This document shows, piece by piece, positions 1-6,292 of a DNA stretch of 10,477 bases (the stretch's first letter is position 1; every line of letters starts with the position of its first letter). The stretch covers positions 1-10,477 of the forward strand of contig PMXH01000404.1 of assembly GCA_003165855.1 (NCBI GenBank), given 5' to 3'. The notes under the pieces are model-generated. The model was given only the letters and a program-made list of their open reading frames with translations, had not been told where the DNA came from and made no database searches. The DNA comes from Acidobacteriaceae bacterium (lineage in GTDB: Bacteria > Acidobacteriota > Terriglobia > Terriglobales > Acidobacteriaceae). Both the position numbers and the translations under genes were made by a program.

Positions 1-24
1 CTGGCCACTGATCACTGGCCACTG
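1..24. repeat. Short direct repeat (10-bp unit, two copies)
   Basis: The 10-mer CTGGCCACTG occurs at 1-10 and again at 15-24, separated by ATCA, so the period is 14 bp. The second copy and the spacer overlap the last codons and the stop of the minus-strand gene at 12-428. The array may continue to the left, outside the window. It looks like a small tandem repeat at a gene end rather than a mobile element. Confidence 0.5.
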
Positions 25-428
25 TGCACCAACTTCGCCTCAGCTCTAGCTTCGTGCAGCACGTCGACGGGAACTTCTCTAAGCCTCACGTCAAACTGAA
101 ACATCGGAGTCTCAACCCCACGACCCCAGCGCGCCACTTCCCAGTGTGCGCGCACGAACTTCACGTCGGGATGCGCCGTCAGGTCGAGCAATAGCGGAGA
201 CTGTCCGCAATAAAACTTCTGCGGAAACGAGAGAACCGCTTTTGCACCCCAGGCCGCGCCGTCCGCCGAACCGTAGACGCTGATATCGAGCGACTCCTGC
301 TCGATGATCTTCGTGATTTCGAGAGTCGCCAAAAATACGCGGCTGGCTGCGCCGCTCACCTCGACGGTGGGGCCGTCTCCCTTTGCGTTGACCGTGGTCT
401 TTTCAGCAACAAGAAAGGTTTCAATCAT
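12..428 (-). CDS. Conserved-looking hypothetical protein, small and beta-rich
   Basis: This encodes 138 residues that I do not recognise as a named family. It has no signal peptide, membrane segment or cysteine pair; the only cysteine sits in the FYCGQSP segment near residue 75. Alternating hydrophobic stretches (VSGAASRVFLATLEI, LDISVYGSADG, KAVLSFPQKFY, KFVRAHWEVARWG, MFQFDVRLREV) predict a mostly beta protein, probably a single small beta-sandwich in the cytoplasm. ATG at 428 is the natural start. There is no clear Shine-Dalgarno site, but an extended -10 box lies 9 nt upstream. The stop overlaps a short repeat. It is the last gene of a four-gene minus-strand run, 44 bp after the VOC gene. 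Its coding reality rests on a clean start, a full-length frame and reasonable composition. The function is unknown. Confidence 0.7.
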   Translation of the reverse strand: MIETFLVAEKTTVNAKGDGPTVEVSGAASRVFLATLEITKIIEQESLDISVYGSADGAAWGAKAVLSFPQKFYCGQSPLLLDLTAHPDVKFVRAHWEVARWGRGVETPMFQFDVRLREVPVDVLHEARAEAKLVHSGQ

Positions 429-437
429 AACGAGAGA

Positions 438-446
438 ATTCTACCA
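438..446 (-). promoter_or_regulatory. Extended -10 promoter element, probable leaderless start
   Basis: On the minus strand TGG-TAGAAT fits an extended -10 element. The box ends 9 nt before the ATG at 428, so a transcript would begin 2-3 nt before the start codon. No good -35 is seen at 16-18 bp. This is a candidate by sequence match only. Confidence 0.4.
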
Positions 447-472
447 AAATCGGCGTTGTAGCCCCCGATCCT

Positions 473-1375
473 TCATTCCGACGGATGCGGCCCGGTAAAT
501 TCCGAGCAGCACGGCTTCTCCACCGGCTTGAACTCCATGAGCTCGATCCGCGAGAGATTGGGATCAAACAAGTTGAGCTGCCACTTCCCGTCCTTGCCCA
601 TCTGCGCCTTTTCCTCGCCGTGTGCTTTCCAACCGTGAGCTTCGAGAATGGCCTGCGCTTTCTTCATATCCACAACGCCCAGCGAGATGTGGTTCATCAC
701 ACCGGTCAGCCGCAAATCAGGATGTTCGGGCTGGTTCAGCATATATTCCAGCCAGTCCGTGCCATCCGGAACTTGCATCGCGACCCAGTCGGTCTCAGTG
801 GGCTTCATTCCTCCGTGCCAGTAGAGGCGAAATCCAAGCAGGTCGCGGTAGAAGTGATCTTCCGCGTCGCGGTTGTAAACCAGAAATCCCGCATGAATCA
901 TGTGCTGCGAAACCGCGGAATCAGGCGGCACGGCCGCTTTACCCTTGCCTCGCTCCACAAACTCGATGCGATGCCCTTCCGGGTCGGCCATGGCAAAGCT
1001 CAGACTATGCCCCGCATGTCCCTCGATCGCCGCCACCTTCACGCCTTTCGCAACCAGATACCTGCGCAGCGCGATGATGTTGTCGGTGGCGAAGGCCACG
1101 TGATCCATCCGGTCGGTCGCATTGGGATCGGGCGCGGCGCTGTAGCCAATCCACTGCCGGCCCACCATGTATCTCAGCAGCCCGCCAGACTCCACCGGCG
1201 CCGCGGAAGCCAGGCCGAGCGTGCCGCCGTAAAGCTTTTTTACTTCCTCCAGTTGAGTGGTGTAGAAGGAAACGTGATCAATCCCCGTGATGCGGGGCCT
1301 GTGGACAGGATGGGTTTGCGCGGGGGCACAAACTGCAAGGGCCCCGAAGGCAAGCAGGGAGAAGAGCTTTTTCAT
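473..1375 (-). CDS. Exported two-domain VOC (glyoxalase/dioxygenase-fold) protein
   Basis: The product has 300 residues. Residues 1-20 are a signal peptide with a probable cleavage at the APAQ-T region, so it should act in the periplasm or outside. Two vicinal-oxygen-chelate domains follow, at about 31-141 (GIDHVSFYTT to HRIEFVE) and about 158-282 (HAGFLVYNRD to RIELMEF). The usual VOC metal ligands appear in both: H34, H92 and E138 in the first; H161, E210, H229 and E278 in the second. Both domains could therefore hold a metal, as in glyoxalase I or extradiol dioxygenases. The substrate cannot be told. An extra CC pair lies at 289-290 in the C-terminal tail. It sits 51 bp downstream of the hydrolase gene and 44 bp upstream of the small unknown gene. 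The ATG at 1375 starts right at the signal peptide. Confidence 0.85.
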   Translation of the reverse strand: MKKLFSLLAFGALAVCAPAQTHPVHRPRITGIDHVSFYTTQLEEVKKLYGGTLGLASAAPVESGGLLRYMVGRQWIGYSAAPDPNATDRMDHVAFATDNIIALRRYLVAKGVKVAAIEGHAGHSLSFAMADPEGHRIEFVERGKGKAAVPPDSAVSQHMIHAGFLVYNRDAEDHFYRDLLGFRLYWHGGMKPTETDWVAMQVPDGTDWLEYMLNQPEHPDLRLTGVMNHISLGVVDMKKAQAILEAHGWKAHGEEKAQMGKDGKWQLNLFDPNLSRIELMEFKPVEKPCCSEFTGPHPSE

Positions 1376-1385
1376 GACGTACCCG

Positions 1386-1416
1386 ATTCTAGCGCGAGCC
1401 AGCCTTGGACGCTCAA
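1386..1416 (-). promoter_or_regulatory. Candidate promoter of the VOC gene
   Basis: Minus-strand TAGAAT (1386-1391) lies 10 nt upstream of the ATG at 1375. A partial -35, TTGAGC (1411-1416), lies 19 bp further up, which is longer than ideal. Transcription would start within about 3 nt of the start codon. It overlaps the gap to the upstream hydrolase gene, so the VOC gene may be transcribed on its own as well as by read-through. Confidence 0.4.
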
Positions 1417-1426
1417 TTACCCGTTG

Positions 1427-2233
1427 CTAGAGTCGCTCCAGAAACTGCCGCAGCAGCCTGCCGGCTTCTTCCGGTTGCTCCCAGGGCGAGTAATGGCCGG
1501 CTTTCGGAATCACGCGCAACTGGCTGCCGGAAATATGCTGCCGCATCAGCTCGGCTTCATTCACGCCGGTCAGCATGTCTTCCTCTCCGGTTACGAGCAG
1601 CGTGGGCACATTGATGGTCTTCAATGTATCCACCGAGTCGGGACGCTCCGCCATGCCACGCTGAACTTGCGCCACGTCCTCGGGCGACATCTTTCTCATC
1701 ATGTTCAACGCGCCAGCGACCAGGTCAGGCCGTGTTTCCCGCGTGCTCCTGCCCAGGAGCCGCGGAATCATGCTCTCGAAAAACGGCTCGGTGCCGCGTT
1801 CGAGGACGTCGTTCGCCGCCTGCAGCCGTCCAGTTCGGGCTTCCGCAGAGTCGGCAGGCGCTTTCGTATTGCAGAGACCGAGCGCCGCCACTCGACCCCG
1901 ATGTCTTCGCCAGAACTCGAACAGCGCATATCCGCCAATCGACACTCCAACCAGCGGAGCGCGGCCGATATCGGCATCGTCCATCACACGGGCGAGGTCG
2001 GCTGCGTGTTTGTCCATTGTGGCCGGACCTTGGCCCACGCCGGAATCTCCATGGCCGCGCAGATCGGGAAGAATGACGCGGTAGCGCGTGGCCAGAACCT
2101 GAGCCACCGGCAGCCAAAATTCATGATTCGCGGGAAAAGGATGCAGCAGAACTACCGGCGGGCCCTCGCCCAGCACCCGAAAGAAGATCTCCGCGTCATC
2201 GCTCTTGATTTGGTGGGAGTCCATGCTCTGCAT
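1427..2233 (-). CDS. Alpha/beta-fold hydrolase
   Basis: The product has 268 residues and the full alpha/beta-hydrolase layout: oxyanion-hole strand VVLLHPFP (27-34), the DLRGHGDSG segment (57-65), nucleophile elbow GVSIGG with S98, acid D219 in VTGEEDM, and H247 in KAGHYS. Length and motifs match soluble esterase/pimeloyl-ester-hydrolase-like members, but the substrate is not predictable. There is no signal peptide, so it is cytoplasmic. Two ATGs are possible, 2233 and 2224 (three residues later); neither has a strong ribosome-binding site. It lies 52 bp after the PspC gene and before the exported VOC gene, all in one direction, so co-transcription is possible. Confidence 0.9.
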   Translation of the reverse strand: MQSMDSHQIKSDDAEIFFRVLGEGPPVVLLHPFPANHEFWLPVAQVLATRYRVILPDLRGHGDSGVGQGPATMDKHAADLARVMDDADIGRAPLVGVSIGGYALFEFWRRHRGRVAALGLCNTKAPADSAEARTGRLQAANDVLERGTEPFFESMIPRLLGRSTRETRPDLVAGALNMMRKMSPEDVAQVQRGMAERPDSVDTLKTINVPTLLVTGEEDMLTGVNEAELMRQHISGSQLRVIPKAGHYSPWEQPEEAGRLLRQFLERL

Positions 2234-2285
2234 GCGCGAGATTCAATCACAAATGATCTGCATCCCGCTTTCAGGGGCCGTCAGA

Positions 2286-2600
2286 TTACGAATTCGTCAC
2301 GCGCTGTGCTCCTGCCGGCGCCGTCAGCAACAGCGGCTCTTCCGGCATCACGATCCAGGCGATGGGATAAGCGAGCAATCCTATACCCGTCATGAAGGAT
2401 GCGAGCAACCACATCAGCCGGACTAAGACCACGTCAATATCAAAGTACTCGGCGAAACCCAGGCAGACGCCCGCAATCTTGCGTCCCTGCCGCGGCCGCA
2501 CCAGCCGTTTGCGAGCTACCGACGCGCCCACGCGAATGCCGCAATAAGCACAAACCGCCGCATCGTCCTGAATCACTTTGCCGCAATAGTTGCAATACAT
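2286..2600 (-). CDS. PspC-domain membrane protein with N-terminal zinc ribbon
   Basis: The product has 104 residues. Residues 1-22 form a zinc ribbon with two CxxC pairs (C3/C6 and C17/C20). A PspC domain follows (about 31-90), with the family's RKIAGVCLGFAEYFDID motif and a hydrophobic hairpin (about 58-84) ending in MPEEP. PspC proteins are small inner-membrane proteins linked to the phage-shock or envelope-stress response. Here the ribbon would face the cytoplasm and could bind metal or a partner. The start is well supported: GAGGG at 2608-2612 lies 7 nt before the ATG at 2600. It heads the minus-strand run and is divergent from the antitoxin gene at 2689. No other psp genes (pspA/B/F) are in view. 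Confidence 0.9.
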   Translation of the reverse strand: MYCNYCGKVIQDDAAVCAYCGIRVGASVARKRLVRPRQGRKIAGVCLGFAEYFDIDVVLVRLMWLLASFMTGIGLLAYPIAWIVMPEEPLLLTAPAGAQRVTNS

Positions 2601-2640
2601 AGCTGTGCCCTCAACCGCCCTCTACAAGACTGTACGTAAG

Positions 2641-2680
2641 TTTAGCCCGAAAGTTCCTTCCACTCCCGGTTCGTGCTAAA
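2641..2680. promoter_or_regulatory. Imperfect inverted repeat, candidate antitoxin operator
   Basis: The arms are TTTAGCCCGAA (2641-2651) and TTCGTGCTAAA (2670-2680), matching at 10 of 11 positions with arm centres 29 bp apart. The right arm overlaps the putative -10 box of the vapB-like gene. VapB antitoxins commonly bind inverted repeats over their own promoter, so this is a natural operator candidate. It lies in the divergent gap and could also affect the PspC gene. Confidence 0.45.
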
Positions 2681-2682
2681 GT
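2674..2682 (+). promoter_or_regulatory. Candidate extended -10 box of the vapB-like gene
   Basis: TGC-TAAAGT has the TGn extension. The box ends 6 nt before the ATG at 2689, so the mRNA would be leaderless or nearly so. No convincing -35 is present, and the ATG has no Shine-Dalgarno site. Confidence 0.35.
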
Positions 2683-2688
2683 TTGGTC

Positions 2689-2934
2689 ATGGAGATTAGG
2701 GTCAATGTTCCCGACGAACTGGCTACGCAGGCACAAGCGCGCGGCGTGCCGGTGAAGGTTTATGTCGAAGAACTTCTGGCCCATCAGTTGGCAGTAACCC
2801 CGGCTGGAGGCAGGCAATTGCGAACACCGGAACAGATTCGCGCTTGGCTCGATTCATTAGCGCAGTTCTCCGACAAGATTCCGCCGCTGCCCGACGCTAT
2901 CTCCCGTGAATGGATATATCAGGACCACGACTAG
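2689..2934 (+). CDS. vapB: VapB-type antitoxin (ribbon-helix-helix-like)
   Basis: The product has 81 residues. The N-terminus (MEIRVNVPDEL followed by a helix, residues 1-35) looks like a ribbon-helix-helix DNA-binding unit. The C-terminus (about 45-81: RTPEQIRAWLDSLAQF, IPPLPD, EWIYQDHD) has the Trp/Pro/acidic tail typical of antitoxins that wrap around PIN-domain toxins. Its stop is directly followed by the toxin's start (TAG-ATG, no gap), the translational coupling expected of a toxin-antitoxin pair. A frame extension to TTG at 2683 exists, but the ATG fits the beta-strand start better. An inverted repeat over the promoter may serve autoregulation. The partner toxin is broken, so this antitoxin may now be an orphan. 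Confidence 0.75.
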   Translation: MEIRVNVPDELATQAQARGVPVKVYVEELLAHQLAVTPAGGRQLRTPEQIRAWLDSLAQFSDKIPPLPDAISREWIYQDHD

Positions 2935-3249
2935 ATGGCCATCGCCGCGTGTTTAGTCGACACGAATATTCTGCTCCGTATAGCGAGGCGTTCCGATCCG
3001 CAACACAAAGTCATTGATGCCGCTTTCGCCAAATTGGCTTTAGAAGGCACAATTCTGCTCTACACGCACCAAAATATCGCCGAATTGTGGAACGTGATGA
3101 CACGGCCCGTGACCCGCAATGGCTTTGGGTTGGCGGCAGCCGAGGCTGAACGCGAAGTCCGCGTGATCGAGGCCGGCATGAGCCTTTTGCCAGACAGCGA
3201 GGCTATCTATCGGGAGTGGCGCAGGATCGTCGTGTACTCGTTTTCCAGC
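2935..3249 (+). pseudogene. vapC: VapC-like PIN-domain ribonuclease toxin, truncated
   Basis: About 105 residues match a PIN-domain toxin: CLVDTNILLR with the first catalytic aspartate D9, and NIAELWNVMTRP with E50. Homology fades after REWRRIVVYSFSS, where related toxins continue with a YSVSG-HDA-LVA stretch and a final FN-DF motif carrying the third and fourth acidic residues. Those are absent in all three forward frames. The frame stays open to 3690 only because it then runs antisense through the 3' part of the TPR gene, giving an unrelated Arg/Pro/Ser-rich tail. Loss of the second half of the active site implies a dead nuclease. The break lies 10-25 bp before the TPR stop codon, so a deletion or recombination joined the two. 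The exact break point is approximate. Confidence 0.7.
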
Positions 3250-3265
3250 CCGATCAGACGCCCCC

Positions 3266-4528
3266 TCACTCTCGATAGGCTTCCCGGATGTGCGCCCGAG
3301 CTGTTTCCGCAGGAGGAGTGCTGCCGTTTTCGGCTAGGACGGTCTGATACTTCTTCATCGCCAAATCGCGCTTCTGCAGCAGGTCGTACATTTCGCCGGC
3401 GGCGAGGTTGGCCTTCTGCAGCGTCTCCGGGTCGGCGTCCGGAGCTTCACTTACCAGTTCATACGCGGCCACGGCTCCGGCATAATCTTTCTGGCTGCGC
3501 AGTAGCTCACCCAAGCCCCAAGCCGCCATTTCATAGTGCAGGGCGCCATACTTCCCTTCCCGGCCGTTCTGCCACACTTTCCGATAGCCCGCCGCAGCCT
3601 CCTGCGCGTGGCCGCCTGCACGCTGCAGGTTCGCTTCCTCCAGCGGAAATAAATAATTCCTGGAATAACGTGCTGCCAAATCGTGCATGAGGACGCGCGC
3701 CTCGTCGAAGCGGTGCTCGCGCCGCAGGAACAGGCTCAGCACGACTCTCGCGTCGACGCTGTTTTCTCCCTTGCTATCGGCTACCTCGCGCAGGTATTCG
3801 AGACCTTTTTCTTTCGTCCCGCTCAGTCCCACCAGCGCCACTGCGGCCTTCACGCTCCAGGGCAGGCTGCCCATTACGTAATTGTGAGTGCCCACGACCA
3901 GTTTCGCGTCCACGTAGCGAGGATCGAGTTCGAGCACGCGTTCGTGGTCATGGCGCGCGCCCACAGCGTTGCGCAGAGCGGAGAACCAGGCTCGCTCCAC
4001 CAGCGCCGTATACAGCGCAAACTGCGCCCGGGTAACGCCGCGGGCGTAGAGTGCGTCCACGTTGTTGGGATTCGCCTTGAGTTGCTGCTCTTCGAGGTTC
4101 TCGGCGCGCTCGACCAGTTGTTTGATCCGGTCCTTCACCTGGGGATCGGCGGTCCGGTGCGCCTGGCCGATGAAGCTGTCGTTGGCATATTCGCCGGTGT
4201 TCATTGCGCCCATGCGATAAAGCTCGCGCATCAGAACTGTGGTCAGAAGATGATTTACCGCGGAAGGATCGCTGGGCCGCCGATCCATGATCTTTTCAAA
4301 CTCCTGGATTGAGCGGTCATAATCCAGGTTGTAGAAGTGGTCGAAGGCGGCATCGACCAGCGGATCGTGCTCGGCAGAAGCGGCTTGGGCTGGATTCGGG
4401 GTGCTTCCCGCTACAGCGTGGGTTTGAGCGTCGCCCCGCATCGACAGCAGCCAGAAGAAGACGAGGCATAACAGCGCTCTCTGTTGAACTAAGCGTTTCA
4501 CCGATGTCAGGCTCGACTGCATCCCCAC
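3266..4528 (-). CDS. Exported TPR-repeat protein, function unknown
   Basis: The product has 420 residues when started at GTG 4528. AGGG, 6 nt upstream of the GTG, favours this start; ATG at 4522 is the alternative, with GGTGGGG directly before it. Residues about 14-35 are a signal peptide ending GDAQ, so the protein is probably periplasmic or extracellular. The mature part is alpha-helical with tetratricopeptide-like repeats: about 56-90 (AAFDHFYNLDYDRSIQEFEKIMDRRPSDPSA), 157-205, 258-290, 295-325 and 333-395. Such solenoids bind protein partners; no catalytic domain is visible. A -10-like TAAAGT lies at 4548-4553 on the minus strand. The gene is divergent from the zinc-ribbon gene at 4827, and its 3' end abuts the truncated toxin. 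Confidence 0.85.
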   Translation of the reverse strand: MGMQSSLTSVKRLVQQRALLCLVFFWLLSMRGDAQTHAVAGSTPNPAQAASAEHDPLVDAAFDHFYNLDYDRSIQEFEKIMDRRPSDPSAVNHLLTTVLMRELYRMGAMNTGEYANDSFIGQAHRTADPQVKDRIKQLVERAENLEEQQLKANPNNVDALYARGVTRAQFALYTALVERAWFSALRNAVGARHDHERVLELDPRYVDAKLVVGTHNYVMGSLPWSVKAAVALVGLSGTKEKGLEYLREVADSKGENSVDARVVLSLFLRREHRFDEARVLMHDLAARYSRNYLFPLEEANLQRAGGHAQEAAAGYRKVWQNGREGKYGALHYEMAAWGLGELLRSQKDYAGAVAAYELVSEAPDADPETLQKANLAAGEMYDLLQKRDLAMKKYQTVLAENGSTPPAETARAHIREAYRE

Positions 4529-4638
4529 CGCTAACCCTGGAGTCTCTACTTTAACTGAAGTTCGTCAGAGCACGGGACGAACCAAAGGCGTCATCGGACA
4601 CCGCCCGATAATTTAATGAAGATGCAGTGGTTCGGCTC

Positions 4639-4644
4639 TATAAT
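4639..4644 (+). promoter_or_regulatory. Perfect TATAAT box, probable promoter of the zinc-ribbon gene
   Basis: TATAAT at 4639-4644 has no good -35 at 16-18 bp (the sequence there is around ATGAAG), so it would need an activator or be weak. A start near 4651 would give a leader of about 175 nt before the ATG at 4827. That leader contains the hairpin at 4677-4722 and a 10-bp perfect palindrome, CAAGTACTTG, at 4747-4756. Confidence 0.4.
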
Positions 4645-4676
4645 CCCCGCAGTTAAAGGGTCAAAACTAAGGTACC

Positions 4677-4722
4677 GGGGCAAGTTTACCCGAACCTGCG
4701 GGTAATTATTGCGCGCAGCCCC
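4677..4722. other. Nested inverted repeat in the leader of the zinc-ribbon gene
   Basis: The inner stem is TTACCCG (4686-4692) with CGGGTAA (4699-4705) around a 6-nt AACCTG loop. The outer stem is GGGGC (4677-4681) with GCCCC (4718-4722). The internal loop is asymmetric (4 nt against 12 nt). There is no T-tract behind it, so it is not a classic terminator. It could be an RNA leader structure or a protein-binding site. Confidence 0.4.
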
Positions 4723-4826
4723 TTGGACTCAGGATACGAAGCGTCGCAAGTACTTGACTTGGAAATACCTTAGTGCCGAGCACACTTTGGCTGTCGGGTT
4801 GCTTTGCTGAGCCTAACGTTCTAGGT

Positions 4827-5372
4827 ATGGCTGAAGTAGTTCAAGACACGCAACAGGAGTTTTGGCGGTCTCCGACCGTGCTCGAACCGGCGATGGAGGC
4901 TGCGCTCCTGGTTGCGTCCCAGGAAATGTCACAGGCTTGTGCGGACTGCGGCACCGAGTTCATGATCGGCGCCAGGTTTTGCCATACTTGCGGCCAACCC
5001 CGTCTCCCACTCGTAACTCGTGAATCGGACGCTGCGGCGATGGCTGGCCTGTGGACTTGCAACATGGCTTGGGTACGGGCCGGCGCAGGCGTAGTAGCCG
5101 CTTCCTGGCGCAAGGTTTCCTTCCCAGACTGGCTGCACTATTTGCACTTCCATGAGATCAAGCGCTGGATAGGTCTTCCGACGGCGGCGCTGATCGCTTT
5201 CATCATCGGCTTGGGCTGCGTCGCCGGAGCCATTGGTGTCAGCCTCTTCTATCGAGCGTCGAATCTCGCGGAGTTCCAGGCGATCCAGATGTGGCGAATC
5301 GAATGGCTCCTTGCCGCCACCGCGTCGTTTGTGGCCGGAATCCTGCTGAAGAAACCCTCCGACAGCCAGTAG
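4827..5372 (+). CDS. Zinc-ribbon protein with two membrane segments, function unknown
   Basis: The product has 181 residues from the ATG at 4827. The frame is also open from GTG 4773, adding 18 residues without a better ribosome-binding site. A zinc ribbon sits at about 36-58 (ACADCG, then FCHTCGQPR: C38, C41, C52, C55). A linker and an amphipathic stretch (SFPDWLHYLHFHEIKRW) follow, then a membrane segment at about 116-141 and a second at about 158-174, ending in a short charged tail. The ribbon should be cytoplasmic with the two helices anchoring it. I do not recognise the family. It has a long, possibly structured leader and converges on thiD with 59 bp between the stops. In that gap CCAGCTGG and neighbouring short repeats might form hairpins, but no clear terminator is seen. 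Confidence 0.7.
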   Translation: MAEVVQDTQQEFWRSPTVLEPAMEAALLVASQEMSQACADCGTEFMIGARFCHTCGQPRLPLVTRESDAAAMAGLWTCNMAWVRAGAGVVAASWRKVSFPDWLHYLHFHEIKRWIGLPTAALIAFIIGLGCVAGAIGVSLFYRASNLAEFQAIQMWRIEWLLAATASFVAGILLKKPSDSQ

Positions 5373-5431
5373 ACCTGGCGTCCAGCTGGCTATCCCAAGC
5401 GCCTTTCGCCCTCGATCATCAACCCTGCGAT

Positions 5432-6292
5432 CTATGATTCGCTTCCCGAGCTCGCCGTGCGCCGCTGCTGGTGCATGCGGTAGAGATGATGGACGGGGCT
5501 GGTTCCTCGTCCCAAGGGATGACCCGCGGCAATCGCCGCCGTCACGTACGTCTTGGCCAGCAAGGTGGCTTCGGCCAATCCGCGATCCAGCGCCAAATGG
5601 CAAGCCATCGCCGTAGCGAAAGCGCAGCCTGTCCCATGCGTGGAATTCGAGCGCTGCCGTTCCGCCTTGAAGACTTCCTGCTGTACTCCGCTCTTCGTCG
5701 TGAAGCTCAACAAATCAATGGCCTTCTCCAGATGCCCGCCGGTAATCACCACGGCGGCCGAACCCATCTGATGCAGCTTTTCGGCCGCAACTCGCATTTC
5801 GTCGAGATCGTTCACCTTCAGGCCCGTAAGGATGGCCGCCTCGTCCACATTCGGCGTAATTACGTCGGCGAGAGGCAGGAGTCTATCGATGAGCAGCCTG
5901 ATTCCGGCGGCATCGAGCAGTTCCGCCCCGGAAGACGATTTGAGGATCGGATCCAGAACCACATTCGGGAACCTACTGGGCGACCCAGCCTTGCCCGCCT
6001 GGCTCAGAAAATCCACCACCGCCTTCACCACCTTCCCCGTCCCCAGCATGCCGATGTGCACCGCCGCGATTGGGATGTCGGTTGCAAGTTCTTGCAAGGT
6101 CTCGGTCACCAGCGTCGGATCGGCCGCTTCCACTCGGCGAACTCCAGCCGTCGACTGCACGGTCATGGCGGTTATGCAGGCTACTCCATAGCAGCCGTGC
6201 GCCGCGATCGTCTTTATATCGGCCGTCACCCCTGCCCCCGACGAGGGGTCAAAGCCGGCGATGGTCAGTACGACAGTTGGTTTATCAGACAT
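5432..6292 (-). CDS. thiD: Bifunctional hydroxymethylpyrimidine kinase / phosphomethylpyrimidine kinase
   Basis: ThiD phosphorylates 4-amino-5-hydroxymethyl-2-methylpyrimidine (HMP) to HMP-P and then HMP-PP for thiamine diphosphate synthesis in the cytoplasm. The 286 residues are slightly longer than usual (about 260-270). Ribokinase-fold motifs are in order: TIAGFDPSSGAGVTADIKT (10-28, substrate site), AMTVQST (42-48), HIGMLG (79-84), LDPILKSSSG (113-122), TPNVDEAAILTG (146-157), VVITGGH (181-187) and STHGTGCAFATA (217-228) with the catalytic/anion-hole cysteine C223. The last ~18 residues (QRRTASSGSES) are a low-complexity tail. ATG at 6292 follows GGACCA. A weak TATAGC box lies 7 nt upstream. 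No TPP riboswitch core is seen before the gene, and no other thi gene is in the window. Confidence 0.95.
   Translation of the reverse strand: MSDKPTVVLTIAGFDPSSGAGVTADIKTIAAHGCYGVACITAMTVQSTAGVRRVEAADPTLVTETLQELATDIPIAAVHIGMLGTGKVVKAVVDFLSQAGKAGSPSRFPNVVLDPILKSSSGAELLDAAGIRLLIDRLLPLADVITPNVDEAAILTGLKVNDLDEMRVAAEKLHQMGSAAVVITGGHLEKAIDLLSFTTKSGVQQEVFKAERQRSNSTHGTGCAFATAMACHLALDRGLAEATLLAKTYVTAAIAAGHPLGRGTSPVHHLYRMHQQRRTASSGSES

Noticed and set aside
485-2395. A 636-codon open frame on the plus strand
   Set aside because: It runs antisense through the VOC, hydrolase and PspC genes, which have clear motifs. Its translation is His/Arg/Pro-rich and matches no family, so it is a GC-driven shadow.
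4675-4725. A TPP riboswitch suggested by GAACCTG and GGGTAAT
   Set aside because: The conserved CTGAGA half and the proper stem spacing are missing, and the downstream gene is not a thiamine gene. It is kept only as a possible unknown leader structure.
4754-4782. TTGACT as a -35 element close to the zinc-ribbon gene
   Set aside because: No acceptable -10 is found at 16-18 bp downstream.
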